A stretch of DNA of 36,661 nt from a virus: positions 1-36,661 of the IMG/VR virus record IMGVR_UViG_3300007539_000064, one strand, 5' to 3'. Positions 1 through 7,902 of the stretch are shown one piece after another. How positions within the stretch are numbered: the first letter of the stretch is position 1; each line of letters opens with the position of its first letter. The translations under genes were made by a program, and so were the position numbers. The notes under the pieces were generated by a model, which was not told where the DNA came from, ran no database searches, and saw only the letters and a list, made by a program, of their open reading frames with translations.

Positions 1-651
1 CAATTGTGGACTTGTATCTTGCACAATACTAGTCAAGCCGCCGCCTGATGCACCTAGTGCTACCCATGCTAATCCATCATACACTTCTACACTTTGTGTG
101 CTAGTGTTATAAATTACATCACCATCTGTTGCTAATAATGCATTTCTTTCTGTGGTAGTAACATTATTTAAATTTAACGGAGAAGTTACTTGTGTTCTAT
201 TTGTTGCTTCTAAAATAAGATCATTGCCGGCTCTAAGGTAAAATGGTCCAGTGCCTTGAATTTCTAAATCTGCACAGTTTACAACATCATCTACATATAT
301 TCCGCTTTGAAAGTTTACACTTGGAACAACAACAATTTGGCTAGAGTCGTCTGTATCAATTGTGTTTGCAGAAAATTCAAAATTTGCGATATCAACGGTA
401 GGAGGAGCATCTGTTAGATCATTGTATGATCCACTGAAAAGTAAACTACTGTTGTCGGTTAAATCATTAACGTCTGAAGGAATATTAGGAACATTTACAA
501 AGTTTGTATAATCAATGTAATAACTTCCTGGTTGTCCGTTTAATGTAGTAGCATCTAAGCCGCCGCCTCCTGATGTTGCATCATCTGCTGCTGCCCATTC
601 AAACCCATTCCATTTTAAAACTTGTCCTGAAACTGCTGATGTACTTGCATC
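1..651 (-). pseudogene. Out-of-frame continuation of the fibre gene, runs off left edge
   Basis: Reading the minus strand with codons ending at 651, 648 and so on gives about 217 codons without a stop to the window edge. The product continues the upstream fibre: it starts DASTSAVSGQVLKWNGFEW, parallel to VGEVLKWNGDEW of the first block, then LNGQPGSYYIDYTNF parallel to LDGQDGSYYLDWANV, then another LTDNSSLLFSGSYNDL unit. Near the edge lies a DGDVIYNTSTQSVEVYDGLAW motif also found in other virion proteins of this window. There is no start codon of its own, so it must be joined to the frame above. A single missing base in the codon after DVA (about 649-656) would restore one frame. It may be a true mutation or a sequence error. 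Confidence 0.7.
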
Positions 652-1220
652 ACAGCAACATCACTTAAATCTTGTATACTTGACGGAACTGTAGGAGTAC
701 CATCTAATGAACTGTATTGGCCATCAAATAAAAGACCGCCTGTGTCAGTCAATTGGTTTATATCTGTTGGAATTGTAGGCTTGCCAGTAAGACTACTATA
801 TAATCCGTCAAATAACAAATCACTTGCATCATTAAGTTGAGCAATATCTGTAGGAATAGTAGGAGTACCTGTCAAGTCGTTATATACACCGCTAAACAAT
901 AAACTTGATACATCGCTTAACTGATTGATATCTGTTGGAATTGTCGGAGCACCTGTTACGTTTGCCCAATCTAGATAGTACGAACCGTCTTGCCCATCTA
1001 GGGTGTCTGCATCCGTGCTGCCGCCGGCTGCTGGTGCCCATTCGTCACCGTTCCATTTTAACACTTCGCCTACATTTGGTGCTACACTTGCAACATCAGA
1101 TAGACTTGCAAGTGTGCCGCCTTCTAATGCAATAACACGAGTATTAAGATCGGTAAAGTTACCGTCTAATTCGTCAAATGTAAGTGTCGATCCTTTGACT
1201 GTTCTTAACGTAATTGCCAT
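615..1220 (-). CDS. Repetitive tail-fibre/virion protein, N-terminal part (frameshifted)
   Basis: Likely a fibre or virion surface protein. It opens with MAITLRTVKGSTLTFDELDG, an N-terminus of a kind I associate with marine T4-like phage structural proteins. After residue 80 it is built of ~28-aa units of the form TGxPTIPTDIxQLxDxSxLLFDGxYSSL, at least three complete here. The start is supported by AGGAG upstream, and the gene lies 10 nt after the TAG of the 151-aa gene, so they are probably co-transcribed. The frame stops at 615 after an out-of-family tail (VMQVHQQFQDKF). The repeat pattern continues without interruption in another frame down to base 1, so the real gene probably spans 1-1220 and beyond. 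No enzymatic domain is visible. Family assignment rests on repeat style, not on a recognised named protein. Confidence 0.75.
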   Translation of the reverse strand: MAITLRTVKGSTLTFDELDGNFTDLNTRVIALEGGTLASLSDVASVAPNVGEVLKWNGDEWAPAAGGSTDADTLDGQDGSYYLDWANVTGAPTIPTDINQLSDVSSLLFSGVYNDLTGTPTIPTDIAQLNDASDLLFDGLYSSLTGKPTIPTDINQLTDTGGLLFDGQYSSLDGTPTVPSSIQDLSDVAVMQVHQQFQDKF

Positions 1221-1230
1221 TTTATTTCTC

Positions 1231-1686
1231 CTACGCTACATATCCAGGGGCAACATATCCCGGAGTTATGTATCCACTTGTTTCTTCTGTGGGTTCTGGT
1301 AACAATGGAAAATCAAAGCCGTCAACGTTCCGTGCTTCAAAATTATTTGCTACATCTATATCTGCCTTAAATCCTAATTTTGTTATCGAACTTCTACTGT
1401 TATTTAATATAACTGCTACTAAATTTGTTAATTGTACCTTATCATAACCCTTTAAGGTATCTAATAAATCAAAAACAGGTATTCCGTCCGCTTTTGCTTG
1501 TGAAAGTATAACTGATGCTATGCTTATAGAAGAAAGTTCTTCAAATCCTCTTTTTACAAAAAACCCAATTACTGCATCAATATCTGATGAGTTGTAATGA
1601 AGTGATTTATCAAAGAATGAATTAAAAGTTCTTCGTGTGTCTAAATTACTATCATTGACTACTGTTATGTTTTCGTATGTAGACAT
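1231..1686 (-). CDS. Conserved T4-like virion-associated protein (151 aa)
   Basis: I do not know a function. It looks like a conserved small protein of marine T4-like phages: a mainly helical body with the segments RRTFNSFFDKSLHYNSSDID, FFVKRGFEELSSISIASVIL and VFDLLDTLKGYDKVQLTNLV, followed by a short tail of repeated GYxxPGY (GYITPGYVAPGYVA) at the C-terminus. The ATG overlaps the TAA of the upstream 403-aa gene by one base (TAATG) and is preceded by GAGAGGAA, so it is translationally coupled to that gene. The fibre gene begins 10 nt downstream. Position between a tail-tube-like protein and a fibre suggests a baseplate or fibre-attachment role; that is inference. Confidence 0.7.
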   Translation of the reverse strand: MSTYENITVVNDSNLDTRRTFNSFFDKSLHYNSSDIDAVIGFFVKRGFEELSSISIASVILSQAKADGIPVFDLLDTLKGYDKVQLTNLVAVILNNSRSSITKLGFKADIDVANNFEARNVDGFDFPLLPEPTEETSGYITPGYVAPGYVA

Positions 1687-2897
1687 TATGCAGATTCCTC
1701 TCTAGGTACAACATAAGTTTTTCCGTTTACATTAACTAATTTTTCATTTCTATTATTGTAACTGCCCTTAAAAGGTCTTGAGTTAGCAGGTAAATTATCT
1801 GTCAAATCAGTTCTTTGTTTTGCAGATCGTTGTTCTGATCCTGATGATTTTGTGTCTGCCCAATTAATACCGCCTTGTCCTGACTGATTTATTCCTCTAG
1901 ATGTAAGTCCTGCATTTGCATTAGGTTGTAAACCTAATCTATCTAAATTTATCTTATCTCCTAAAAATTTAGAAGCAGATGTTTTTAGGAAACTTTTTGC
2001 AAACGCTTCTATAGAATTAGTTCTTCCTTTTTGTGGTGAAACACTGCCAAATGGCGTAGTTGTAACTTTACTGGTTCCGAAACTACTGCCTCCTTCTTGT
2101 ATAGGACTTGGTCTAGTATCATAGTGTCTTGGGTCTGCAAAAGATGTAGGTGCTACGCCTTCTAATAGTTCTCCTCTTTCGTAATGAACTGTTTCGTATG
2201 CAACTGTCATTGTATTAGTCGAAAATTCGCTACCTTCAGATTGTACATTATCATGAGAAAAGTCTTCTATTAAAGGATTAACTAAAGTAAAGCATGTATA
2301 ATGTGATTTTTTATTCAAAGGATGCAATTGAAAAATTTGAATAGAATCAAAAAACTGATACATTTTATTTGGTTTATCTAAACCATATCTATGGGTAAAG
2401 TTTGTAAAATATGTATTGTTAGATCCAAATGCACTTCTTCTATATCTTTCGTCTGGTGCAATATCTGGGGCTGCTGATGCACTTTGTTTTTGATGATCAC
2501 CGTCTGCATAATAATATCTAAAATATGCTTCCCATAACAATGTTGTCAACCCTGCATTATCGTCATGGAATTCAATTCTAACTGGCTGATAATCTATTCT
2601 TGTTTGTAAAAGTTTTTTTCTATTATATTGATTTAAAACTTCTACTTGCGGTCTGTATTTTGGTAAGTCAGCACTTTTTGCCAAAATATGAATATCTTCT
2701 TGTGTAAAATTATCTATAAGTGTATCTGGTTTAACATCTGGATTTATGTTTAACACAACATGATACAGAAACTTGTGCTTAGGAGCAAGACGCATATTGT
2801 TAGAGCGGAATACTCTAGATGCATGATCATAATCTCCTAAATTACCTTTAGGACCATTATAGTTTTTTATATTATCAAAAAATCCGTTAAATGCCAT
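1686..2897 (-). CDS. Tail-tube-like baseplate protein (gp54/gp48-like candidate)
   Basis: Probably a baseplate component on which the tail tube is built. The N-terminal 250 residues have a tail-tube-like layout: LAPKHKFLYHVVLNINP, then LAKSADLPKY, LNQYNRKKLLQTRIDY with PVRIEFHDDN, an aromatic helix LLWEAYFRYYY, and FTLVNPLIEDFSHD before NTMTVAYETVHYERG. This resembles how gp19-fold proteins present strand and helix order, hence the suggestion of a T4 gp54- or gp48-type initiator. The C-terminal 150 residues are low-complexity Ser/Gly/Asn. It follows gp19 after a terminator and has its own late promoter 3 nt before the ATG, with no Shine-Dalgarno site. The next gene overlaps its stop. It could equally be a tail-tube-fold protein unique to marine myophages. 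Confidence 0.6.
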   Translation of the reverse strand: MAFNGFFDNIKNYNGPKGNLGDYDHASRVFRSNNMRLAPKHKFLYHVVLNINPDVKPDTLIDNFTQEDIHILAKSADLPKYRPQVEVLNQYNRKKLLQTRIDYQPVRIEFHDDNAGLTTLLWEAYFRYYYADGDHQKQSASAAPDIAPDERYRRSAFGSNNTYFTNFTHRYGLDKPNKMYQFFDSIQIFQLHPLNKKSHYTCFTLVNPLIEDFSHDNVQSEGSEFSTNTMTVAYETVHYERGELLEGVAPTSFADPRHYDTRPSPIQEGGSSFGTSKVTTTPFGSVSPQKGRTNSIEAFAKSFLKTSASKFLGDKINLDRLGLQPNANAGLTSRGINQSGQGGINWADTKSSGSEQRSAKQRTDLTDNLPANSRPFKGSYNNRNEKLVNVNGKTYVVPREESA

Positions 2898-2900
2898 ACT

Positions 2901-2909
2901 GTATTTATC
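2901..2909 (-). promoter_or_regulatory. Late promoter motif GATAAATAC, leaderless arrangement
   Basis: Minus strand reads GATAAATAC then AGT then the ATG at 2897. It matches the T4 late -10 element TATAAATA at seven of eight positions. With T4 spacing (start about 6 nt past the element) transcription would begin at the AUG itself. No Shine-Dalgarno sequence lies in the preceding 30 nt. Confidence 0.6.
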
Positions 2910-2933
2910 GTTTATGTAAAGTGTGTAGATAAT

Positions 2934-2959
2934 AAAAAAGGGAACCGAAGTTCCCTTTT
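2934..2959 (-). terminator. Rho-independent terminator after gp19
   Basis: On the minus strand AAAAGGGAAC, loop TTCG, GTTCCCTTTTTT: a 10-bp stem closed by a C(UUCG)G tetraloop and followed by six T. It sits 24 nt after the gp19 stop. The plus strand also forms it with a CGAA loop, so it may work both ways, but only the minus strand has a gene running into it. Confidence 0.85.
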
Positions 2960-2982
2960 CTAAAGCAATCTCTTATTTGCTA

Positions 2983-3600
2983 TTAACCAGTTGTACTTGT
3001 TCCAATAGTTCTAGGAACTGCTGCTCCTACTCCTTCACCATTTGGTGTTTGTACAGCATTATCATACTGTATTGTAATTGATGTTTGTACTGGTTCACTG
3101 TTTGCATATGCTAAAGAATTGTAGTTAACTTCTGTTAAGTAGCAACCATAAATTTCCCAAGTTTCTAGTACACCTGCTTCTGCTGCTCCGTTACCACCAT
3201 CTAAAATTTCAATGTTAGTTTGGAACTTATAATCAATACCAGATGCAGCACTTGCTTGGTTAATAAAGTCAAATTGTTTCTGAAGCTGTTCGCCAACTAG
3301 TTTTTGAACACTGTTGTTTACATCTTCACGAAGCGTAATTGTAATTGGGTTCCATGTATGTTTACCTGCTAAATGTACAGTTGAATTGTAAACTGGAATT
3401 GGCATGTTTTCAAACGTCAAGTTTGGTCTTGCAGCATCAATTACTTGTTTTGTTAATTCTGTGGTTGATGCAGTGACGCCAAAGTTAATAAAGTTTACTC
3501 TAAAACGATATTGTAATTTAGGCATTAATAAGCCTTCAGATGTTGCACTCTGATCGCTTGCTAATGGAACACTTAATTTTGTTAATGATGAGATTGCCAT
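2983..3600 (-). CDS. gp19: Tail tube protein gp19
   Basis: Major tail tube subunit of a contractile tail; hexamers of it form the channel for DNA inside the sheath. At 205 aa it is slightly longer than T4 gp19 (about 163 aa). Diagnostic parts are the N-terminal MPKLQYRFRVNFINFG strand, RPNLTFENMPIPVYNSTVHL, the loop and strand HTWNPITITLREDVNNSVQK, and the C-terminal ETWEIYGCYLTEVNYNSL with SITIQYDNAVQ, all typical of this family. The start is supported by AGGAG 10 nt upstream and a late promoter GATAAATAC at 3623-3631. It lies directly downstream of gp18 as in T4, separated by a long hairpin, and is closed by the UUCG terminator at 2934-2959, so it can be made as an abundant monocistronic message. 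Confidence 0.93.
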   Translation of the reverse strand: MAISSLTKLSVPLASDQSATSEGLLMPKLQYRFRVNFINFGVTASTTELTKQVIDAARPNLTFENMPIPVYNSTVHLAGKHTWNPITITLREDVNNSVQKLVGEQLQKQFDFINQASAASGIDYKFQTNIEILDGGNGAAEAGVLETWEIYGCYLTEVNYNSLAYANSEPVQTSITIQYDNAVQTPNGEGVGAAVPRTIGTSTTG

Positions 3601-3622
3601 TTAATATTTCTCCTATTCACAA

Positions 3623-3631
3623 GTATTTATC
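3623..3631 (-). promoter_or_regulatory. Late promoter motif for gp19
   Basis: GATAAATAC on the minus strand, 22 nt before the gp19 ATG. The predicted start near 3618 gives a short leader of about 18 nt holding AGGAG. This is the standard T4-like late layout. Confidence 0.75.
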
Positions 3632-3671
3632 AGTTTAGGGTCAACTTTCGATGACCCTAAATTTAACTGAT
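3629..3671 (-). repeat. Long hairpin between gp18 and gp19
   Basis: Inner inverted repeat 3634-3643 with 3652-3661 (TTTAGGGTCA / TGACCCTAAA, 10 bp, 8-nt loop). An outer pairing ATCAGT / ACTGAT (3629-3634 and 3666-3671) extends it, with internal unpaired bases. It starts at the gp18 stop codon and abuts the gp19 promoter. There is no T-run behind it, so it may slow or process gp18 read-through mRNA rather than be a classic terminator. Confidence 0.65.
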
Positions 3672-6600
3672 TATAGACTTGCAATTTCTCCTGTGTTTTT
3701 AAGGCGTAGTGGAATGTAAATAAACTCAACACTCTTAACTGGTTCGATAGCAACGTCTACATATAGTTCGTTTTTATCTATTCTTGTCGGAGTGTTGTTT
3801 GTTTCGTCACACACAACTAGGTAGTCAAAAATTGCTCTTAGTGATGTAAGTTCAATTAGTAGACTTTCAACTTGTCCTTTGATACTATCTCTGGTAATCT
3901 TATCATTTGGTTCAAAGATAAAAGGTTTAGCAAGTGTTTTAAGTTGACTACGTAAGTAAACTACAAGTCTAGCAACATTAACTCTATCTAGTGAACTTGC
4001 ATTTGCTGCACGAGTTTTTTGTCCAAAGACAACAAGTCCTGCTCCGTTAATAAACGAAATAGGGTTAATATTCTTAGAATATAATGTATCTCTTTGTCCT
4101 TCGTTAAGTGCAACACTTTGGAACTCACCTTCACTTGTGATATATCCTGATGCTGTAGCATTAGTTACACTACCACGTCTTGTGCCTGCTGGAGCAAACC
4201 AGGGGAACGCAACTTGGTCGTTTAATGCAATTGTTCTTAGTGCCATGTGTGATGCTGGAACAACAATGTTGTTTCCTGCGTTATCGCTTGTAAATCCTGC
4301 TGGATAATACATGCCTAAGTATTCATCACTAGTAACTGCACCGTCATCATTATCTTCTACTGCGCCTGCAATGTTGTTTGCCCAGTTTGTTAATGATGTG
4401 CTATCAGGTGTTAGTCTCATTGGAGTATCACCCACAACAAACGCTGTTAATCCACGATCGTTGTTTAGTGTTACCATTTCACCAATAAGTTCTGGATAGC
4501 CTGGAGTTGCAATCAAGTTAAAGATTCTCGATTCGTCATCACGGATATCTTGGTTGCTGTTCATTTCTGCTTGTAACGCTTGTACAACAATTTTACGTTG
4601 TGCTTTACGTCCAAATGATCCTGAACCATCTTCGTTGTTTGCTGATTTTGTTACCCAACGGTTAGCATAGTAGCCTGCCATAGATTCGTCGCCATTACGA
4701 CCGTTTTCAGCATTGATATCAATATGATCACGCTTGAATTCTTTTACGTTGAACCCACTTCTACGTGTATTCCATAGCAACATACCTTTTGGATATAGTG
4801 CTGGATCTGGAGCATCTGGGTCTAAGTAGTTGCTTACTAGTAGATCTGCAATTGTGCCTGCTTCGTCACTGTTTGCACCTGCTGTGTTATAACGTGCATC
4901 TGCAAATAGTACACCGTTTTCAGTTGTTTGATCTGTGTTGTCTAGTAATGCCCAAACACCTGCTGCTGTCCATCTGTAAACTTGTGGATAGTTTTCTAAG
5001 TCTGCTGTTGAAATCCAAAGATCACCAGCAACTAGCGCACTTCCGTCTGACTGTTGTGTTGGAGCACTTGCTGCAACAATCGGTCCTGCTGGATCGTTTG
5101 TGCTACTTGCGCCTACTAAGCCGCCGCCTGTGTGGTCAAAATTATGATAACCAACCCATGATGTACCATTATGAATCATCATGTCTACTTCATCTACTAC
5201 GCTGCTGTACCATAGAGCACCGTCTGCTGGTGTACTTGTAGGTGCACCTTCTGAAGCAGTATATGACAATGCTTTCCACCATGTAACAATATATTGCTTA
5301 GGTGATGTGCTAGAGTCAGTACCTGGTGTGTAATAAAAGTTTGTAGTAGTTGTAGGATCTGTTGAATCAAACACTGTAAATGCGTTATCAACAATGCTGT
5401 CTGTATCAACAATACGAATTTCGCCACCTAGTGCATGTGAAATAACAACTCTGTTTTGTGAATCTACGCTTGCGCTTACATTTGTAAATCCTGCTGAGTT
5501 AATATCACCTGCTAGTGTATCTGCATCCGCAGTTACACCTGCTGCTGTAAACGAAATTGTTTTTGCACTATCCATTGAATCTTGTCCGGATAAACTTTCT
5601 GACATTGTAAATGAATATGTGCCTGCTGGGAATGTAGATGCTGTAATTTTTGCTGATGTAACTGTAACTGCGCCACTTCCGCTCTTACGATAGAGTTTAA
5701 AGTTTGCTAAGTTGTCGTACTCATCTTCACTTGTGTTACTTTGTACATAGATAGCACCTTCTGCAATACCAGCACCGCCGCCTGATGAATCTAATTCATA
5801 GATTGCTTTATGGTTTGTTGGATAAATTTTAGCACTTACAGTTGTCCATGCGTCTGTTGCTGAACTATACTGCTTTACGTTCCAGTTTGCACCTAAGTTA
5901 GGTGTTGTTGTTTTAACCCAAATAGAACCTGTTGGTCTTGGTTGTGTGTCATTTGTTTTGTACTCTGGAACACTTGTATGCGGAGCAATAGTTAATTCTG
6001 GTGAATAATATTCACCAGCTGTAATGCCTAGAGCACTTAACAATGCTGCATCACCAAAAACATCAATCAAGTCGCCCTTGCCGCCAGTTGTACCACCAGC
6101 ATTATATAGTGAAAGTCTTCCGTTGTTATTTTTTGCAGTAACACCTGCGGCTATAAGTCCTGCATCTACATTAATTTGGCTAACCAAAGATGTAACAGTT
6201 GCACCTGTAAGTGTAATTGTATGCTCTGTTGAAGTACTATTTGCTTCTTCAACACGAATAATTAGTTCTTGACCAATTGTTAGTGTTGGATTTGCTGCTG
6301 TACCAGTTACTGCTGGCCAACTTTTTCTCCATGCAGCACCGCCTACTTCTACCCAAGTACCATCTGCATTTTTGTACCATAGTTTGTTAGTAGTTGTAAC
6401 TGCTACTAGTGCATAGTCACCTACAGCACCTACTGATGTTTTTGGTGTATAGTCTGCGCCTGCATAGTCAACAACTTTTGTTGTATCTGTAATTACAGTT
6501 GGAACTTTGTTAGTAAATGTTTGTCCGCCTGTTGTAGTAGCCGCTGCACCGTTCCATTCAAACACACCGTAGAATGAATCATTTGTATCAAACCACCATG

Positions 6601-7000
6601 CACCATTAGCAGGCTTACCTGCTGTTTCTGTTGCACTTGCTGTGATTGCATTTGTGTCTACTGGTGCTCTTACAATATAGGCTCTATTTGCTACGCCTAA
6701 GAAACTGTATGCTGCTTGTAAACCGTATTCGTTTTGTTCGCCCCCATGAATCGAAGCACCATTGTTATCTGTGTAGAACAATGGATCGCCGAATGTTTCT
6801 GATAGTTCACGCTGTGAACTTATTAAATATACTTTGCCAGCATTTGCTGCTGTTGTACCTGGGGCAATACCTGTGCCTGCAGGATTTGATTTATCTTGTT
6901 TTGTTGCCACAAAAATTAGTGGTGTTGTACCTGGTTCAGCAGGAGTGTAAAAACTCTCATCTATAACGCTGACCTGTACGCCTGGTGATGTTAAAGCCAT
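3671..7000 (-). CDS. gp18: Contractile tail sheath protein gp18, enlarged
   Basis: Sheath subunit that contracts to drive the tube through the host envelope. The N-terminus MALTSPGVQVSVIDESFYTP and the segment LQAAYSFLGVANRAYIVRAP are sheath hallmarks. The C-terminal core has ESRIFNLIATPGYPELIGEM, LVVYLRSQLKTLAKPFIFEP and NELYVDVAIEPVKSVEFIYI with the final IPLRLKNTGEI. T4 gp18 has 659 aa; this one has 1109. The excess lies between residues ~115 and ~700 and holds about six fibre-like units with a G-x-LWY ... NG-x-W pattern (for example PADGALWYSS and HNGTSWVGY near 591-617). The start is supported by AAAGGAG. A weak late motif GGTAAATAT lies at 7040-7048. gp19 follows. Ends are certain; the inserted region is the unusual part. 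Confidence 0.95.
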   Translation of the reverse strand: MALTSPGVQVSVIDESFYTPAEPGTTPLIFVATKQDKSNPAGTGIAPGTTAANAGKVYLISSQRELSETFGDPLFYTDNNGASIHGGEQNEYGLQAAYSFLGVANRAYIVRAPVDTNAITASATETAGKPANGAWWFDTNDSFYGVFEWNGAAATTTGGQTFTNKVPTVITDTTKVVDYAGADYTPKTSVGAVGDYALVAVTTTNKLWYKNADGTWVEVGGAAWRKSWPAVTGTAANPTLTIGQELIIRVEEANSTSTEHTITLTGATVTSLVSQINVDAGLIAAGVTAKNNNGRLSLYNAGGTTGGKGDLIDVFGDAALLSALGITAGEYYSPELTIAPHTSVPEYKTNDTQPRPTGSIWVKTTTPNLGANWNVKQYSSATDAWTTVSAKIYPTNHKAIYELDSSGGGAGIAEGAIYVQSNTSEDEYDNLANFKLYRKSGSGAVTVTSAKITASTFPAGTYSFTMSESLSGQDSMDSAKTISFTAAGVTADADTLAGDINSAGFTNVSASVDSQNRVVISHALGGEIRIVDTDSIVDNAFTVFDSTDPTTTTNFYYTPGTDSSTSPKQYIVTWWKALSYTASEGAPTSTPADGALWYSSVVDEVDMMIHNGTSWVGYHNFDHTGGGLVGASSTNDPAGPIVAASAPTQQSDGSALVAGDLWISTADLENYPQVYRWTAAGVWALLDNTDQTTENGVLFADARYNTAGANSDEAGTIADLLVSNYLDPDAPDPALYPKGMLLWNTRRSGFNVKEFKRDHIDINAENGRNGDESMAGYYANRWVTKSANNEDGSGSFGRKAQRKIVVQALQAEMNSNQDIRDDESRIFNLIATPGYPELIGEMVTLNNDRGLTAFVVGDTPMRLTPDSTSLTNWANNIAGAVEDNDDGAVTSDEYLGMYYPAGFTSDNAGNNIVVPASHMALRTIALNDQVAFPWFAPAGTRRGSVTNATASGYITSEGEFQSVALNEGQRDTLYSKNINPISFINGAGLVVFGQKTRAANASSLDRVNVARLVVYLRSQLKTLAKPFIFEPNDKITRDSIKGQVESLLIELTSLRAIFDYLVVCDETNNTPTRIDKNELYVDVAIEPVKSVEFIYIPLRLKNTGEIASL

Positions 7001-7039
7001 TTTTTTAATCTCCTTTGGGATTTCACTATTGCTATATTA

Positions 7040-7048
7040 TATTTACCA
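7040..7048 (-). promoter_or_regulatory. Possible late promoter for gp18
   Basis: Minus strand GGTAAATAT, about 40 nt before the gp18 ATG. It is a poorer match to the late consensus than the other sites here. A promoter is expected because the gene upstream (DUF3310) points the other way. Confidence 0.35.
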
Positions 7049-7067
7049 GTATCTACAGAAATACACC

Positions 7068-7095
7068 TAAAATCAGTGGTAAACCACGCATTTTA
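7068..7095. repeat. Inverted repeat upstream of the DUF3310 promoter
   Basis: TAAAAT-CA-GTGGT-AA-ACCAC-GC-ATTTTA: two nested palindromic arms, 11 paired positions, ending 4 nt before the TTGACA box at 7099. No T-run follows on either strand. The position fits a regulator-binding site or a barrier between the divergent gp18 and DUF3310 units; neither is shown. Confidence 0.5.
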
Positions 7096-7098
7096 TAC

Positions 7099-7127
7099 TT
7101 GACAAATATAATATTTTTTGTTACTAT
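7099..7127 (+). promoter_or_regulatory. Sigma70-type promoter for the DUF3310 gene
   Basis: TTGACA (7099-7104), 17-nt spacer, TACTAT (7122-7127): perfect -35 and a 4/6 -10 at ideal spacing. The predicted start is near 7134 and a strong AGGAGG lies at 7140-7145, 4 nt before the ATG. This is early-type, unlike the late motifs around it. Confidence 0.7.
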
Positions 7128-7149
7128 TAAGGATAACTTAGGAGGCATC

Positions 7150-7425
7150 ATGAGCATAGATTACAAGTTTGACGAAAACAAATATATTGAAGAATTTCAA
7201 GCATATATTGATAAAACATATGACGGGCATTATAGTACAAATAAATTTCAGTCAACTGAAGTAATCATTGATAGAGGACATGGAACTGGATTTTGCATGG
7301 GCAATGTTGACAAGTATTCTAATCGTTATGGTAAAAAAGGTACACGGGATGATGCTCGTAAAGATTTAATGAAAATTTTGCATTATGCACTTATACAGTT
7401 ATATGTGCATGATAACGATCTATAG
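7150..7425 (+). CDS. DUF3310-like small protein (91 aa)
   Basis: The product resembles the DUF3310 (SaV-like) family of phage proteins, whose biochemical role is not known to me. The signature is GHGTGFCMGNVDKYSNRYGKKGTRDDARKDLMKILHY (positions about 7276-7389), where a conserved G-x-CxGNxxKYxxRxGKK block is followed by a helix rich in Lys and Leu. The open frame extends upstream to 7015, but the ATG at 7150 is preferred because AGGAGG stands just before it and the family block is then at the usual distance. It is alone on the plus strand between gp18 and a methyltransferase, with its own TTGACA promoter, so it is probably made early. Its TAG overlaps the stop of the convergent gene in the palindrome CTATAG (7420-7425). 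Confidence 0.8.
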   Translation: MSIDYKFDENKYIEEFQAYIDKTYDGHYSTNKFQSTEVIIDRGHGTGFCMGNVDKYSNRYGKKGTRDDARKDLMKILHYALIQLYVHDNDL

Positions 7426-7902
7426 TTGTTTTAGCCAAACATTATTTGTACCAATGTCATAGGTCACTATAAGTTCATTAACTGCTTTATAAACACCTTC
7501 ATAATCTATATCGTGTCCGGTTAGCCAGCCGCCTTTTTTTACCTTAGGTGTGTATGCCTTTATATCTCTGCATACCCACGGATAACTGTGATCTGCATCT
7601 ATAAAAACTAAATCTTGAGAATTATCAGGAATATTTTTTGCACAATAGTCGCTTAACCCTGCAAATGGCCTTAGCCTATCTCCGTACTTTTCTTGAACTT
7701 CTTTATTATAAAATCCTTTAATGCTTTTATCTATTGCATACATTACAAGATCAGGATTGTTATCTAACAAATGAAATGTTGTTCTACCATCTCTTACACC
7801 TACTTCAGTCATTGTTTTAATATTGTGTTTTTTTATCCACCAATTTAAAAAATGTTTTCTATTAGGTTTTCCTGTGTATTCAATAGTCTGTTCTATATTC
7901 AT
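7420..7902 (-). CDS. Class I SAM-dependent methyltransferase (160 aa)
   Basis: Predicted small-molecule or sugar methyltransferase of the Methyltransf_24 type. Motif I is MTEVGVRDGRTTFHLL (residues ~31-46), then MYAIDKS with the acidic residue after beta-2, and DLVFIDADHSYPWVCRDI (~97-114) with KKGGWLTGHD, the FIDADH...GG...HD pattern typical of the family. At 160 aa it is short, a bare Rossmann core. Its ATG overlaps the TGA of the upstream gene (ATGA), so the two are coupled. A phage role in modifying a surface glycan or a virion sugar would fit the glycosyltransferase at 14996; the substrate is not known. Confidence 0.8.
   Translation of the reverse strand: MNIEQTIEYTGKPNRKHFLNWWIKKHNIKTMTEVGVRDGRTTFHLLDNNPDLVMYAIDKSIKGFYNKEVQEKYGDRLRPFAGLSDYCAKNIPDNSQDLVFIDADHSYPWVCRDIKAYTPKVKKGGWLTGHDIDYEGVYKAVNELIVTYDIGTNNVWLKQL

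Noticed and set aside
615-660. Programmed -1 frameshifting in the fibre gene
   Set aside because: No slippery heptamer or downstream pseudoknot was visible around the joint; an indel is the simpler reading.
4765-5241. 158-aa plus-strand frame opposite gp18, and similar long frames opposite the fibres
   Set aside because: Shadows of strongly biased minus-strand coding sequence; Leu/Cys/His-rich translations without ribosome sites.
7015-7149. Upstream start for the DUF3310 gene at 7015
   Set aside because: It would read through the TTGACA promoter; AGGAGG sits just before the ATG at 7150.
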